The notes under the pieces were generated by a model. That model worked only from the letters and a program-made list of their open reading frames with translations, was not told the origin of the DNA and did not search any database. Positions 10,561-21,719 of a stretch of DNA of 64,000 nt are shown here, one piece after another (within the stretch, counting starts at the first letter, position 1; each line of letters begins with the position of its first letter). A program made the translations under genes and the position numbers. Origin of the DNA: Agapetus fuscipes (Eukaryota > Arthropoda > Insecta > Trichoptera > Glossosomatidae); contig OX637332.1 in NCBI GenBank assembly GCA_951799405.1, positions 17,489,001 to 17,553,000 of the forward strand, written 5' to 3'.

Positions 10561-10790
10561 GTGTCAGAAATGATTTCCGGTTCGATGTTTATTTCTAACC
10601 CAAAATAAAATACCAGGAAGGTGTACTCAGCCTTCACAAGAAATAAGTACCAGTCCCCACGGGAGCTGGTATGCCTTCGCATCAACGAAGTGGTTGGCGT
10701 AAGGCCGGCCCTCTTACCTATAAAATAAATAGGTTCCCTCGCCACATGCGAAGCCCTTCGGGGATAACGCGGCAAGAAATTATTATTTAT
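10561..10790 (+). repeat. SINE-I without tRNA-like head
   Basis: Begins at GTGTCAGAAATGATTTCC and runs to GGATAACGCGGCAAGAA. It lacks the A and B boxes, so it is 5'-truncated and cannot be an autonomous polymerase III unit. Confidence 0.88.
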
Positions 10791-10908
10791 TTAGCCACAC
10801 ATACTCATGACACTTGTTAGATTTCGACGGAACTTAGTTGTCTTGCACCAATCGAAATCTTGACTTTTGGATTACGAGTCCGTGAAAATCCGTGAAAACC
10901 TAAAATTA

Positions 10909-10930
10909 AACATATATATATATATATACA
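10909..10930. repeat. TA microsatellite
   Basis: A run of alternating A and T after AAACATATATAT. Confidence 0.85.
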
Positions 10931-10966
10931 TATGAGGATAAATTATTTATTTAATTTTTTACATGA

Positions 10967-11436
10967 CCAAAGAGCGCCGTTTTTGTGTGTTTCACACCTC
11001 AAGGGCCCTCCTAATCATGAATGAGATATTTTAAAAAGGTGCCGTTTCAGTGCTCCCTTAAAAATGCCAACAGATTCCGAAACCCTCACTCCGGGTGGCA
11101 GTCTGTTCTACTCCATCGGCCCCGAAAACCGGAAAGCGCGATCCTCAAAATTAGTGCGTATTTGACGGCGAGGCTGCATCAATCTAACAGCTTGACACCC
11201 CGCTGACCTAAGTGTCCGCCCCCTCACACTCACTTCAACGGGGGAAATATGTCTGCCAGATATGATGGAGCCAAACCATTTAGGACTTTAAATACCATCA
11301 AACACACACGGAACCCTCTCAGGGAAACGAAGCCAATGTAGTTCTTTCAACAGCGAAGTGATGTGAGTGAATTTGGACATCCCGAAGATCAGTCTTGCGG
11401 CCGCATTCAAAACAGACTGAAATCTGTTCAGTTCAG
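10967..11436 (-). mobile_element. CR1/L2-like LINE, 3' end copy 2
   Basis: On the minus strand this is homologous to the last 145 or so codons and the 3' UTR of the LINE at 61626-63066. Shared features include the region around 11090-11110 (CTCCGGGTGGCAGTCTGTTC on the plus strand) and the 3' UTR GAGGGCCCTTGAGGTGTGA followed by ACACACAAAAACGGCGCTC (plus strand 10967-11010). Indels break the frame, so it is an old 5'-truncated copy. Confidence 0.85.
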
Positions 11437-11510
11437 CATTAACCACTAGACTAAATTACCGGCCTGAAAATTTCAAATTGCTCTACGCTAGGTTCAAAAA
11501 ATGATTTCAA
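11437..11510. repeat. Scrambled SINE-II pieces
   Basis: A minus-strand fragment of the SINE-II head (AACCACTAGACTAAATTACC on the plus strand) lies next to a plus-strand fragment of its body (GCTCTACGCTAGGTTC). The opposite orientations imply a rearrangement at the LINE 5' break. Confidence 0.5.
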
Positions 11511-12478
11511 TTCAACAAAAAAGGCCAGCCAGCAGAATTCTTTCCAGCTAAATCATTGAGCTAAATGAATTTCACTTTGAAATTCAAATAAACTTTCATA
11601 TTATTCATGTAATGGAAAAAAACTTATCAGAATACTATAAAGTCGTGTGCAGCTCTCCGTACAATTCATTTCATCTGATTGAATGAGCTTTCGCCATTTC
11701 GTTAAACTTTGCAAACTGTTTTTATGTACGTACGTATTATACCACCATAGCGTTTATGTATATACTCTTACACACACAATATAAGAGAGGGCTGACTCGA
11801 GCATCTTCGGCAATATACGATGATACACGAGTGTACCCGAAGTATGAAATGTAGCAAATACAGCGCAACCAAAAAATGTATGGAATCTTGAACAGCAACT
11901 CTATCAGCAGTTCATCTACCGACCGCAGGTGACGCTAGCGACCGGGTCAGTTTTTGTATGGAAATCTTTATTTTTCCAGGATAAATAGAAATCGGGGGAG
12001 AAAAAATAAAACAAGTATTGCATTACAAACATAAAAAATATCACTTCAAATCCTAAAAAGAAAATATACCTTTCAATTGCAAATTTACCTACACGATCGT
12101 ATGCAAAATTTGAGTACTTTTTAAATAGCTGTAAAAAATCAATGAAAAGTATAAAAAAATAATTTTCATCTAGAAAAAATAAAACTAATCAAAATAAATG
12201 TTTTGAAATAAAAAAAAGTTAGGAATTATTCATAACAACAGTGGAAATCTCCATTTAAGGTATCTCCGTAAATAAAATTATTTTGAATTGGCATTTTATG
12301 GGAAAAAATACCTAATTTTATGTGTTAATTTAATCTGGAAAAAAAATGCTACCTTACAATTAAAAATATGGGCTATTTTGGTCATCAAAGTTGGGCGCGC
12401 TGACCTCTCAATCACCCTTAAAGAGGGTATTTAATAACGTTAATTTAGAACCCTAGTATCTTCAACTATCCTAATTTA
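11511..12478. other. No gene recognised
   Basis: AT-rich sequence with no long frame. A GC-richer patch at 11900-11950 contains short odd matches such as GACGCTAGCGACCGGG but no identifiable element. Confidence 0.5.
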
Positions 12479-12650
12479 CTTGACTGAAAGGTTGGTATGA
12501 GGCTGACCCCCATGCTTTAAAAAACATGGTTCACTTTTGCCTATGCCCCCCGGTTCCCCGTTCCCCGGTTTCAGGGAAAGGCGGCAGGAGCTGTAAAGTG
12601 TATGTTCATGTTTGGTTTATTTTGAATGTACACATGCAGCAGATTTGAAG
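12479..12650 (+). repeat. Rep-A, 5' part, variant II
   Basis: Starts ACTTGACTGAAAGGTTGG and belongs to the variant with ACCCCCATGCT in place of CACCCATACT. It has a local duplication (GGTTCCCCGTTCCCCGG) before TTTCAGGGAAAG. It breaks off after TACACATGCAGCA. Confidence 0.75.
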
Positions 12651-12751
12651 AAAAAAAATAAGCTTTTGTTGTCTCCGTAACATTGTATATATTCACTACT
12701 TTTTATAAAAAAAATTACAACCAACGTTTTTGGTCCTCAGACCATCATCAC

Positions 12752-12959
12752 CTGTAATCTAAGTTGCAAATATATATATTACTATTAAGATTCAAACTTA
12801 ATGCATTCCCATAAGCAGACACGTATAAGTTCGCGCTTTCACATGTCGCATATGGACCTACACTATAAAATCCCGAATCTAAAATGAACATAAGCACTGC
12901 AACTCTTCCCTAAACAGGAGTGACATTGTCAAAGTGAACCATTTATTTTACAGTATTTA
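12752..12959 (-). repeat. Rep-A, 5' tip missing
   Basis: Minus-strand copy with GCAACTTAGATTACAGG at its 3' end. Its 5' end stops at ATACTGTAAAATAAATGG, where the 3' end of the jockey-like relic begins, so one of the two inserted next to the other. Confidence 0.82.
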
Positions 12960-14695
12960 TATCATAATTTTTTTTAACAACCCTTATTACAGTGCACCCT
13001 CACAGCTATCAACACGCTGGGAGGAACTCTTTTGCTAGATTTTTAAATCTTAATAAATTACATTCAAAAATGTTTATATTTGACTTATTTAAGAGCTTTA
13101 TACTCCGAGTCACAGGGTGTTGCGCCACGACATCAGTACGGATTTTCGGTACATGAAATATATCATGTCCTCGCTCTCGGGTGTAGTCGTCAGGCACATA
13201 CAACCTGTAGCCTTCCAACAGGGTGGGACTGTCAATTAAGCCGTTGATGACCTTATGAGTGAACACCATAAGGGACCTGTTGCGCCTCGTTTCAAGGCTT
13301 CTAAATCCAGTCTCCCTAAGTAGCTCCTAATGATGCATGAATTGCGGGTAACTTCCACACCGCCTCATGAGGAGATACCTGATAAAAATTTTTTGGACTT
13401 TTTCTATCATATCTATGTACTTCCGCTGGTAAGGAGTTCAAACCTCAACAGCGTACTCTAATTTGGATCGAATAACGCAGCTAAAGACGTCAACCATCGC
13501 TCTGGGCTCAGAGAGTTGTTTGCTCACTCTGATTACTAATCCCAGCAGCTGGTAGCTCTTAGTCATCAGCTGCGTTATATGATCGGAGAACTTCAGTCCA
13601 GGATCAAACACAACTCCCAGATCCCGCATTGATTTCACACGAGACAGTAATTGCCCACCAATACTGTACTCATGCAAGATGGATCTGAAAGATTTAGTGA
13701 ACGACATTGAGACACATTTCTTTGAGTTAAAAAAGAGCTTGTTTTTCTCAGCCTAAGCTGCTAATGCATCTAAATCATCTTGCAGATTTATGCAGTCGTG
13801 AATATCTATGACTTTCGTGTAAACCTTCAAATCGTATGCATAAAGAAGACAAGAGCTGTACTTAATTAAATCTACTATATCATTAATGAATATAATAAAG
13901 GCCAATGGACCCAGATTTGATCCTTGAGGAACGCCGGAAAATGGCTGAAAGGTATAAGAGGTAAAGCCATTTAACTCGACGTACTGTCACCTGTTCCTCA
14001 AATAGGAGGCAAAAAAAAATAAGAGGGATTTAGAATACCCAAGAACATGCATTTTTTCAAGAAGGATATCATGATCTACCTGATCAAATGCTTTCGAAAA
14101 ATCCGTATACACTACATCTGTCTGGAGCTGAGAACCCAGATTAGAACCTACGTCTGTACTTATAATAAGAAGATTAGGGACAGTAGATCTCTTTGGCAAG
14201 AAGCCATGTTGATGTATGGTGATACGAGATTTTATATTTTCTAGTAGATTCTTATGAATCAAACATTCAAATATTTTAGCAAATGTTGATAGTATAGAGA
14301 TTGGTCTATAGTTATGAACATCTGTCTTGGAATCAGATTTATGTATGGGGATGACTTTGGTGAGTTTCCAAATTTGCGGAAATGTGCATCTTTTCATACA
14401 TAAATTGAAAATAAATGTCAATGGTTTTGCTATGGATTTTGCAATAGCCAAAATGACTTTTGGTGGAATATTATCTGGACCTGCTGCTTTGTTAGGATTT
14501 ATGCCAACTAAGCAAGATTGTACCTCATCCAATGTGAACAGGTCAATGCTAATATTATTGTAAATAGATATTGGCAATTTTTTGAGAGTAGATTCCACAT
14601 CTAATTCAGGGATTCGAGAGCTGTAAACGGATTGAAAATATTCTGAAAACCTTTCATAAACTGATTGACGATCTGTAGTAATCTGTAATAATGGA
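12960..14695 (-). pseudogene. Jockey-like LINE reverse transcriptase relic
   Basis: Minus-strand remnant of a non-LTR retrotransposon polymerase. One frame runs from about 14695 to the terminal stop at 13009-13011 with four internal stops (13987-13989, 13753-13755, 13438-13440, 13327-13329) and no frameshift. Visible motifs in order: GPDNIPP, NYRPISIL, HQHGFLPKRST, YTDFSKAFDQVDH (first catalytic Asp), GVPQGSNLGP and LLYAYDLKVY at the catalytic box. The expected YADD reads YAYD (13831-13842), so one catalytic Asp is lost. The 5' half, including any endonuclease, is missing. The 3' end runs into an A-rich stretch near 12970-12985. Jockey/CR1 superfamily is an inference from motif order. The element is dead. 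Confidence 0.9.
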
Positions 14696-14699
14696 TTTC

Positions 14700-15107
14700 A
14701 ATAAATAAAACTTAAATTAAACCTCACAAAATTCACTTTCTAATTTTATCGGTTTTTCTTAGCCATAAAAAATATTTCACGTAAGCGTTCCCTGGAATCT
14801 TGATCTGGCAAAACCTTTCCGACTAGTCACACCTGAGTACACAATTATGGGGGACTTTGTTCCAACTGCTAGAAGATAGACTTACCTTTTTATCATGAAT
14901 ACTCTTGTCTCGTCCCGGGGCAGTGCTATGTGTAAATAATAAAACCTAATACATTTCGTCGCTTGGCAACTAAGTGACAATGTTCCAGGAAAATATTATG
15001 TAGATTGCTTTTCAGCTGTTTTCTTCTTTCTACATAAACTTAAATACCTTTTTTTTCATTTTCTTCAATCAAGATGGCCAATCAATGCGTCACTTTCAGT
15101 GATAAAA
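14700..15107. other. No feature recognised
   Basis: AT-rich sequence between the LINE relic and a degraded Rep-A. No frame over 60 codons with a recognisable motif. Confidence 0.5.
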
Positions 15108-15290
15108 CTGACTACCCATCCTGTTTTGTTCACATGAGCAAAGCCATTCCTGTTTTATGGTAGGGCGGCACTAGTTGCAAGGGTTGTGCTTATTGGAAAT
15201 GAAGGTTTTTTTTTTAAGTACACTACATGCGGCATTTGCATGCGCAAAATTGTACGGTACCGCTGGTTGTCATACAGTAAATATGAATAA
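15108..15290 (+). repeat. Rep-A, strongly diverged
   Basis: Recognisable by GACTACCCATCCTGTTTTG, GTTCACATGAGCAAAGCC, TAGGGCGGCACTAGTTGCAA and the AAGTACACTACATGCGGCA block. The 5' tip and tail are not discernible. Confidence 0.6.
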
Positions 15291-15428
15291 TAAATTGTTA
15301 TAATTATTTCCAAGTACATAGATTAACAATAGATGAAATTTTAAATTCTTTAATATATTTTAAATTATTTAAGATACTAAAACAAAACACTGGAGATTAA
15401 TATTTGTTTATCTATAGATACCTATCTT

Positions 15429-15738
15429 AACCGGTCCGTAGTCTAGTGGTTAACACTTCTGACTCATGAATGGAAGATTGTGGGTTCGAACCCCGGCGGA
15501 GCACAAAAAATTACCATTTATATTTTCAAATATGCTTTTCGCTGGGTGAAAAATTCATATTCCTTTACCAAAGACCGGTCACTAAAGGAACATCCAGCTT
15601 TACAGCAACTGGGTCTTTCTTGAGAATTGGCGCTTTCTACAGCGACGACCAAGCTCGCAGAGGGCTCTTGAGGTGTGATGTACACAACAACAGTGCTCAC
15701 CAAATAAATCATCCTTATATTATTATTATTATTAAAAA
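15429..15738 (+). repeat. SINE-II, full length
   Basis: Complete copy: tRNA-like head with A box TAGTCTAGTGGTTAACAC and B box GGGTTCGAACCCC, then the ATTTATATTTTCAAATATGC block, CCGGTCACTAAAGG, ACAGCAACTGGGTCTTTC and GCGACGACCAAGCTCGCAG. The 3' tail is GAGGGCTCTTGAGGTGTGA and TTATTATTATT repeats. The flanks TATCTTAA (before) and TATTCTTAA (from 15739) may be a slightly altered target-site duplication. The tail segment from GAGGGCTC onward is shared with the 3' UTR of the CR1/L2-like LINE. Confidence 0.9.
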
Positions 15739-15747
15739 TATTCTTAA

Positions 15748-16447
15748 AGGTCCACAGCCCACTTGTGTTTAAATCAAAGTCTCGGAACTCTACTGTGACC
15801 GCTAAGTTAACAAGTATTATCGATCTGGCTGGTAAGTGTGTTGTTAAAATACCAATAACCTTCCACAAAAATTGGAAGAGACTTCAAAACAAGAGCGGAG
15901 AGACGGCCGCTAAAATGGCTGGATAAAGCACTTCTGAAACAAAATGCTGACTGGCTATTTAAAGTACATTTTATTTTGCACGTCATTCTTCATTACATTC
16001 CATAAAGTTGACGATGAAAAGTTTCACTCTGCCTGTAGCCTGGCTTTATGAAACTGCGATTTTGTCCTGAGAAAATTGTTGCTGCAGATTATCTCTCAAG
16101 TTTCTAACCACAATAAAACTTAATGTTCACGGTGCGCACTTGATAATAAAATTTCATGATAAAGAAAACGTTTATAATGATTTTAATTTCAAAGAAAAAA
16201 ATATATTTATTACAAACCTAAATAAATTGCACAGTATCTGTACTCGACTTTCTTGCAAAAATTAACCCACTGTATGACGTATGTAAAGCTAGAATCATCT
16301 ACCAGCTTGTGTCGTTTCAATAAAAAATATAATACATCAATAATAAATCAATTTTATTCCACCGCGGTGTGTACCTGCATACTCGTACAATATGGATATA
16401 GTCATATAAATACTTAAATGAATATAAATATTTGGTTGATTTATTTT
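15748..16447. other. No gene recognised
   Basis: AT-rich sequence. The 116-codon minus frame at 15518-15868 overlaps antisense SINE-II and is not a gene. Confidence 0.5.
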
Positions 16448-16528
16448 TTGAGCGCCGTTTTGTGTGAATCACACCTCAAGAGCCCTCTGCGAGGTTGGTC
16501 TTCTCTGGAAAAAGCGTCACACAAGAAG
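16448..16528 (-). repeat. SINE-II 3' tail fragment
   Basis: Minus-strand 3' end only. It reads GAGGGCTCTTGAGGTGTGAT then CACACAAAACGGCGCTC, with the GTGTG/CACAC hairpin intact. A Rep-A copy begins three bases later. Confidence 0.8.
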
Positions 16529-16530
16529 AT

Positions 16531-16800
16531 CCTTGACTTATAGGTTGGTATAAAGCTGACCACCCATAGTGTAAAAAATAATTCACTTTGTCAATGTCAC
16601 CCCTGTTTTAAGGAAGGTCGGCAAGAGTTGCAGGTTTTATGTTCATTTGAGGTTTGGTTTTAATTTGTAAGTACACATTCAGCGTTTTTAAAGCGCGAAT
16701 TTACACGTGTCTGTTTGTGGGCATGCATTTGATATGAGTTTTTAATTTTAATATATCTTTGCAACTTAGATTTTAGAATCTAGAATCTAGATTATTATAG
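16531..16800 (+). repeat. Rep-A, full length
   Basis: Starts CCTTGACTTATAGGTTGG and ends in a TAGAATCTAGAATCTAG variant tail (16770-16792). All internal blocks are present, including ATGCATTTGATATGAG. Confidence 0.9.
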
Positions 16801-16809
16801 ATGGTCATT

Positions 16810-18010
16810 GAAATATTTTGTATGCAAACTAGGACTTTGTATGGTGGGTAAACTTTTTAGTTATATTTTGAAAAAGTAACGACTGATTATATTATTGGTT
16901 TTTATAAAATTTTAAGAATCGCAGCCTTTTATCTAATTTTCACCCTTTGACTACCAAGAAAATTGCTAATACATTTTGTAGGGAAAATTTTCACTTTGTA
17001 TGGCGGCTGTACTTCTAACTCACTTTTTGGAATAAAATTATGGCAAAATATTAGTTATCATTATTTACTTACATTTGTAGAAGATTATTTTTTTATTAAC
17101 TACCGAGAATTTTTCAATATTTTTTTTCTTTTGTATGGCAACTCCCTAAACCGAGATTATTATGAAGCAATGATTATAACTGTTAGATAGCACTATTTTA
17201 TAAACAGATTCACAGAAAATTTGAGAAAAATCGTTGGAGCCGTTTTTGAGAAAATCGCATATAAATTTTTCAGCTCTTCGGAAGCCATCTTGAATTTTCA
17301 AAAAAGTAAAAAAAAAATATTACGAATTAAAGTAATACGAATTAAAGTAATACACTTATTTTTTCTATCAAATCTAAAACAAATTTAAATATCTTGCATT
17401 TTAATGGGTTTTTGTAATATTTTCGATTTAAAATTTCAGGTCGTGTAAACGGTGCTTTATAATACATTTTTAATTTTTTTTTTTTTTAACTTTGTAGAAA
17501 TTTATGTTGTCTATATTATTGTACAACATTATATTTTTGTTGACCCCTTGACTTTCGAGAAAATAATAATTGTTTGTTTTTTTCATATCGCAGCCCATAG
17601 ACACAAATTAGCAAGAGTGTTGTCATAACTAATTTATTAAGTTAAAAATTAATTTGTGGCAACTCTGAAAATAAAAGAAAAATTCTTTGAGCTGTTTTTG
17701 AGAAAAGTGCAATTTTATGTTTGTTTTGTATCGCAGCCATCTTGAATTTTCAAGTTGGTGTAATGCCGTGTTATTCATACTTAATACATGTCCAAAAAAA
17801 TTGAAGTACCCAAAATTTGGTATCTCTAGGTCTTATACTTTGGAAAGTGACACACATACATACACACACACACACATACAGACGGACGTTTTTGAAAGAT
17901 AGTGTTTTTTGGCATGTCCTGCACCAGGACTACTCATTTCCGTGAAAACCTCGAAAACAAATTTTCACACCAAATCAATACTTTCTTTATAGCCTTCAGC
18001 TATAGTAAGA
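16810..18010 (+). repeat. Rep-D dispersed repeat with CA microsatellite
   Basis: Shares blocks with 51560-52545: CACTTTGTATGGCGGCTGTA, GATAGCACTATT, GCCGTTTTTGAGAAAATCGC, AGCTCTTCGGAAGCCATCTT. A block of the type TATCGCAGCC...GCCATCTTGAATTTTCAA recurs at 17590-17760. A CA-rich microsatellite and CAGACGGACG lie at 17850-17888, and it ends at CTTTATAGCCTTCAGCTATA (an inverted repeat, 17985-18005). No coding motif. Probably a decayed or non-autonomous mobile element of unknown class. Confidence 0.55.
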
Positions 18011-18159
18011 AAGTAAAAATGAGTTTTTAAAAATAATGTGTAAACTAAGGAATACATTTTGTAAAGCATCGCGTGTGTATTTGTTTTTCTAAGTAAGAAG
18101 CACTCACCTCTCTTGAGTTTTATTTTAATGATAATGGACTCAGTTTTTTTTTAAATTGG
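18011..18159. other. No feature recognised
   Basis: AT-rich, no frame or repeat identified. Confidence 0.4.
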
Positions 18160-18300
18160 TACTTTTTTCTCAGCGAGCAAACGTCAGTCTTGTATTGGAA
18201 TGGCGTTCTTAGCTACCGATGACAAAATATTTGTCTGCCTTTGTCCAAGCAAGTAAGCAACCCTGCCGGGTGACAAACAATTTTGTCGAAGTCAATAAAA
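18160..18300 (+). repeat. Rep-E, copy 1
   Basis: Shares CAGCGAGCAAACGTCA, GACAAAATATT, GCCTTTGTCCAAGCAA and the GGGTGACAAACAATTTTGTCG block with copies near 33940 and 35311. Low-copy, diverged repeat of unknown class. Confidence 0.45.
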
Positions 18301-19041
18301 ACGTGGGGACCTCAAACAAGTAACATTAAATATTATATTCGTTTTGAGTGCGTTACATCATTACAATGTAGAATACAAAGAAACAACTACTTTAAAGTAA
18401 TTATTTGTTATTAAGTGAAAATCACAATAGTTTTTATTCTTCAGATTAACAGCGTCCGTTTGCTTTAACCTCGCAAGAGCAGAAATAATATCTTGAATGA
18501 ATTCTTTGCGAGAGGAATAGTTTGTTAATCAGAGATATAAAAGAGTAAAGTTTTTTTATTAGGCACAATGGAATCTTATAACCGATAGGAGTGTAATCCA
18601 CCAGTTGCTCGGAAATGCTTTGATTCCGAACCCTCTTGGGATATTTGCCAGAGAACAATCTTATTTTCAGCCTTAGGTTTGCTGTGCCTACTCGTTTATC
18701 GATTGTATACCTTCTGTTCTCCCTTTATACGGGTAAACCCAAAACTATTATGTATTGATAATAATATCATATTGTATTGGTATGCCATTAGGAGTACCTA
18801 CCTTTTTCAAATTTATACTGTTTACGTTAAATTCTTCCCTTGAATATACATGACATAGTCCTTCTATTACATTTTGTAAGTGTATTTATTACAATAAAAT
18901 ATTTAAATACAATATGTACAAATATTAAATACATCACGTGTTTTTAACAACGGCGTTATTCATATATTTTATTAAATAAGTTAAAAATAAAATTCAATGG
19001 CGCAATGAAGATACAGACAATGTTACGTTAATACTTCAATC
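18301..19041. other. No gene recognised
   Basis: AT-rich. The 70-codon minus frame at 18446-18658 has no motif. Confidence 0.45.
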
Positions 19042-19364
19042 TTCTAGAACAAGGGTGTCCCACATAATATTGAAGAGGGCCAGATTTAGTATAGTAGGTA
19101 TGGAATTTGTAAAAGTTCATTTTGTGTGGTTCAATGAAATGGGCAACAAAACAAATGATCGGTCGTTAGTGGGTATAATTCGTCCTATTCTTTTCAATGA
19201 AAATTATTGCGTCCGAGCCACACTTTGTCAATCACTCTCATCGTCGATAGATAGATGATTGAAGTAACTACCTAACGATGAATGATTTTTTGAATGATTA
19301 AACTTATTGCGCAATATCTATTGATGTCGTCGAGGGCCGTATGTTGGACAGGCCTGTTCTAGAA
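19042..19364. mobile_element. Small non-autonomous hAT element with 8-bp target duplication
   Basis: A 307-bp element (19050-19356) is flanked by perfect 8-bp copies of TTCTAGAA (19042-19049 and 19357-19364). The ends are imperfect terminal inverted repeats: CAAGGGTGTCCCACATA on the left and, on the opposite strand, CAGGCCTGTCCAACATA on the right. Both carry the CA-rich start and TGTCC-ACATA core typical of hAT elements. An 8-bp duplication is the hAT hallmark. It has no transposase frame; the 67-codon frame at 19055-19258 has no motif. A source element was not seen here. Confidence 0.85.
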
Positions 19365-19416
19365 TAAGGAAGTTTTTACGTTGATTTTTTTGTTTTAATA
19401 TTTAAAAAAAACCCTA

Positions 19417-19670
19417 CTAAGCTACACATCTTGTGAACCTTCTTACCACATTTTAGCCGAAGAGGTCGCGTGTGGTGAATGGAACCTATTAATTTTTACA
19501 CGAGTGAAACCTATTTATTTTTGCGGACTTATTTCTTGTGAAGACTGAGTAAACCTTGCCGTTATTATATTTTGGGTTTGAAATAAACATCGAAACAGGA
19601 AATTATTTCTGACATCCTCGGCAGGATTTGCACCTGAGCTCTGACGATGGAATGCAACATATTGTATTGG
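19417..19670 (-). repeat. SINE-I with central deletion
   Basis: Minus-strand copy: head region mutated (GAGCTCAGGTGCAAATCC at the B box), TGTCAGAAATAATTTCCTG kept, body around the CCCACTTC inverted repeat deleted, 3' end with GATGTGTAGCTTA. Confidence 0.75.
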
Positions 19671-20907
19671 TGAATATGGAGATATTGATTTTACAAACAC
19701 ATGAAATACAGTAGTTTAAAATAATTTAGAATAAATGTTCCATGTATTCAAATTTAGCAATATTATATAAATGAGTGAATAGTAATGACTCGTATTTTGC
19801 TATTGCTTCTGAACAGTGCACACTTGACTTCATTTAGTATGGCGAGACGATTACATAATTCTGTATAATCAATGCACGCAAAACAACATGCACGCAACCC
19901 CAGTAAACGCTTTGCTTCACGGCACGTTACTCATATCCCATTTAATTTTGTTTGCCGATAAAATTACATATTTGGATACAAAGGAAAAAAAGTAAAACCA
20001 CAGATTATGTAAAAAAAAAACCCTCAGCAGTAATGGTATATAACCTTAAAGGCTTGAATTTAAAAATAAAGAATTTTATTTCCACGTATTTTTTTTCCTT
20101 GCTCTCTTTTAACCTGCATTTTTGCGTTATTGATTTCCATTCATGTTTTTATTGAAAAACACGCATTCATTATTTTTCTGTAAATTGTATGTTATAATGT
20201 TATTCACCCACATGCTTAGGGATTTCCCCACTTTTATTTTTCTTTTCTACGCTCTTAACTCCTATATCCTCATTGTCCTTTCGTAATTATTCTTTCTTAC
20301 CACATTTCACAGTTGTCATTTCATATAAGAGAATTTATCAATCAAACTCCACTCTCACATTTTTCTGATTATCTCGTTTGTCCCAAGCTAACAAATAAAA
20401 ATCTTGATATTTACTTCAACCGTTGTTTGAAACACAGAGATGTTAGCATATATGCCTTTTAATTACAAAATACGCAATTAATTCACCTCATTACTGAAAA
20501 TCGAAACCACTTTATTGGGCTAATTTCGGAACTACATAGAATGCTCCTCCAATTTCGCTACCTAAACTAAGCTGCTTATAAAGCTCCTGTAACGAAACTC
20601 ATAATCTCCGTCACCTGATTAGTTCGTCGAGTTGAAGAGCTGACTCTGGGACTCAGACCTTCCAGGTTTTCGATTGTCAGAAGCAAATTTAACATGGGGT
20701 TTCATGTGAACTGTGATAAAAAAAAGCTTCTTCGTCGATGCAGAGTTGTTAAACATTCCTCAATAATTATAATTGTAAAAAACTTAGTGACTAATTAGAT
20801 CAAAAACAAATTTTCGATCATCAAAGATGTTGAATCTAAAAATTAAATGAAATAATCTAAAAGAATAATGGTAGCCACAGCTTAATTTTTTAATAGTTTT
20901 AATAGTT
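19671..20907. other. No gene recognised
   Basis: AT-rich, unique at the level I can see; short frames only. Confidence 0.5.
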
Positions 20908-21000
20908 CTCTGACTTATAGGTTGGTGTGGGTCTGACCACCCATACTGTGAAAAATTATTTACTTCGCCAATGTCACCCCTGTTTCAGGGATGGTCGGCA
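20908..21000 (+). repeat. Rep-A, 5' third
   Basis: Begins CTCTGACTTATAGGTTGG and ends abruptly after CAGGGATGGTCGGCA. Loss of the 3' end is unusual, because simple reverse-transcription truncation removes the 5' end. Confidence 0.8.
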
Positions 21001-21193
21001 TACATACGGAATGGAATTGCATACATGTCTTCGACGAAACACAAAGCTTAATGCTGTCTAACAACACTTGACAAAACGTCTAAAATGAGAAGACAGCGAG
21101 TCTCCAGCAGCGGAAAAATAGATTCTTAATAAAATTGTACCAAACGTTCATAAACAAGATATACCCTATCGTCATACGAAATTTAAATTATTC

Positions 21194-21461
21194 TGTAATC
21201 TTTAATCGAAGTTGCAAATATATATTACGTTTAAAACTCATATCAAATGCATGCAGTGTACGTGCGAACTTAAACAGACACGTTTAAGTTCGCACGTACA
21301 ATGCTAAATGTGTACCTACTTACAATTAAACGGGCAAACCTCAAATGAACATAAACCCTGCAACTTTTGCCGACCTTCCCTGAAACATAGGTGACATTGG
21401 CAAAGTGAATCATTTTTTACAGTATAGGTAGTCAGTCTCAAACCAACCTATAAGTAAATGA
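21194..21461 (-). repeat. Rep-A, full length, with internal hairpin
   Basis: Minus-strand copy with all blocks from TTATAGGTTGG to GATTACAGAA. The segment that normally reads GCGCGAACTTACACGTGTCTG has been turned into a perfect 19-bp hairpin (21257-21300) by a local inverted duplication. Confidence 0.88.
21257..21300. repeat. 19-bp perfect hairpin inside Rep-A
   Basis: Arms 21257-21275 (TGTACGTGCGAACTTAAAC) and 21282-21300 are exact reverse complements, separated by AGACAC. Other Rep-A copies have only one arm, so the second arm is a copy of the first. Confidence 0.95.
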
Positions 21462-21719
21462 ATTGTAATACGTGTAAATAAATATAATAGTTAAGCTAAA
21501 GGACACGTACATTAATACTGTTATGCAAATAGCAAATACACATAAATATTTAGGTAGGTAGCATCGATATAAATAAAATACATATTTAGATCGATGGTAG
21601 GTAGATATAACATTTGTAGCTGATGGGAGCTATATATAAGTAGGATTAATTACATATTATAAGTACCTAGGGTAAAGAGATATTGTAAGAAAGTAACTAG
21701 CAATCATCACCATTATGTA

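Noticed and set aside
12690..12750. Regulatory stem from CAACGTTTTTGGTCCTCAG
   Set aside because: A similar motif near 48105-48150 suggests an old repeat remnant, but the match is too short to call.
15429..15505. tRNA gene suggested by TAGTCTAGTGGTTAACAC and GGGTTCGAACCCC
   Set aside because: Part of the repeated SINE-II unit with a LINE-like tail.
17840..17890. CA-rich tract as an independent regulatory site
   Set aside because: It is a microsatellite inside Rep-D.
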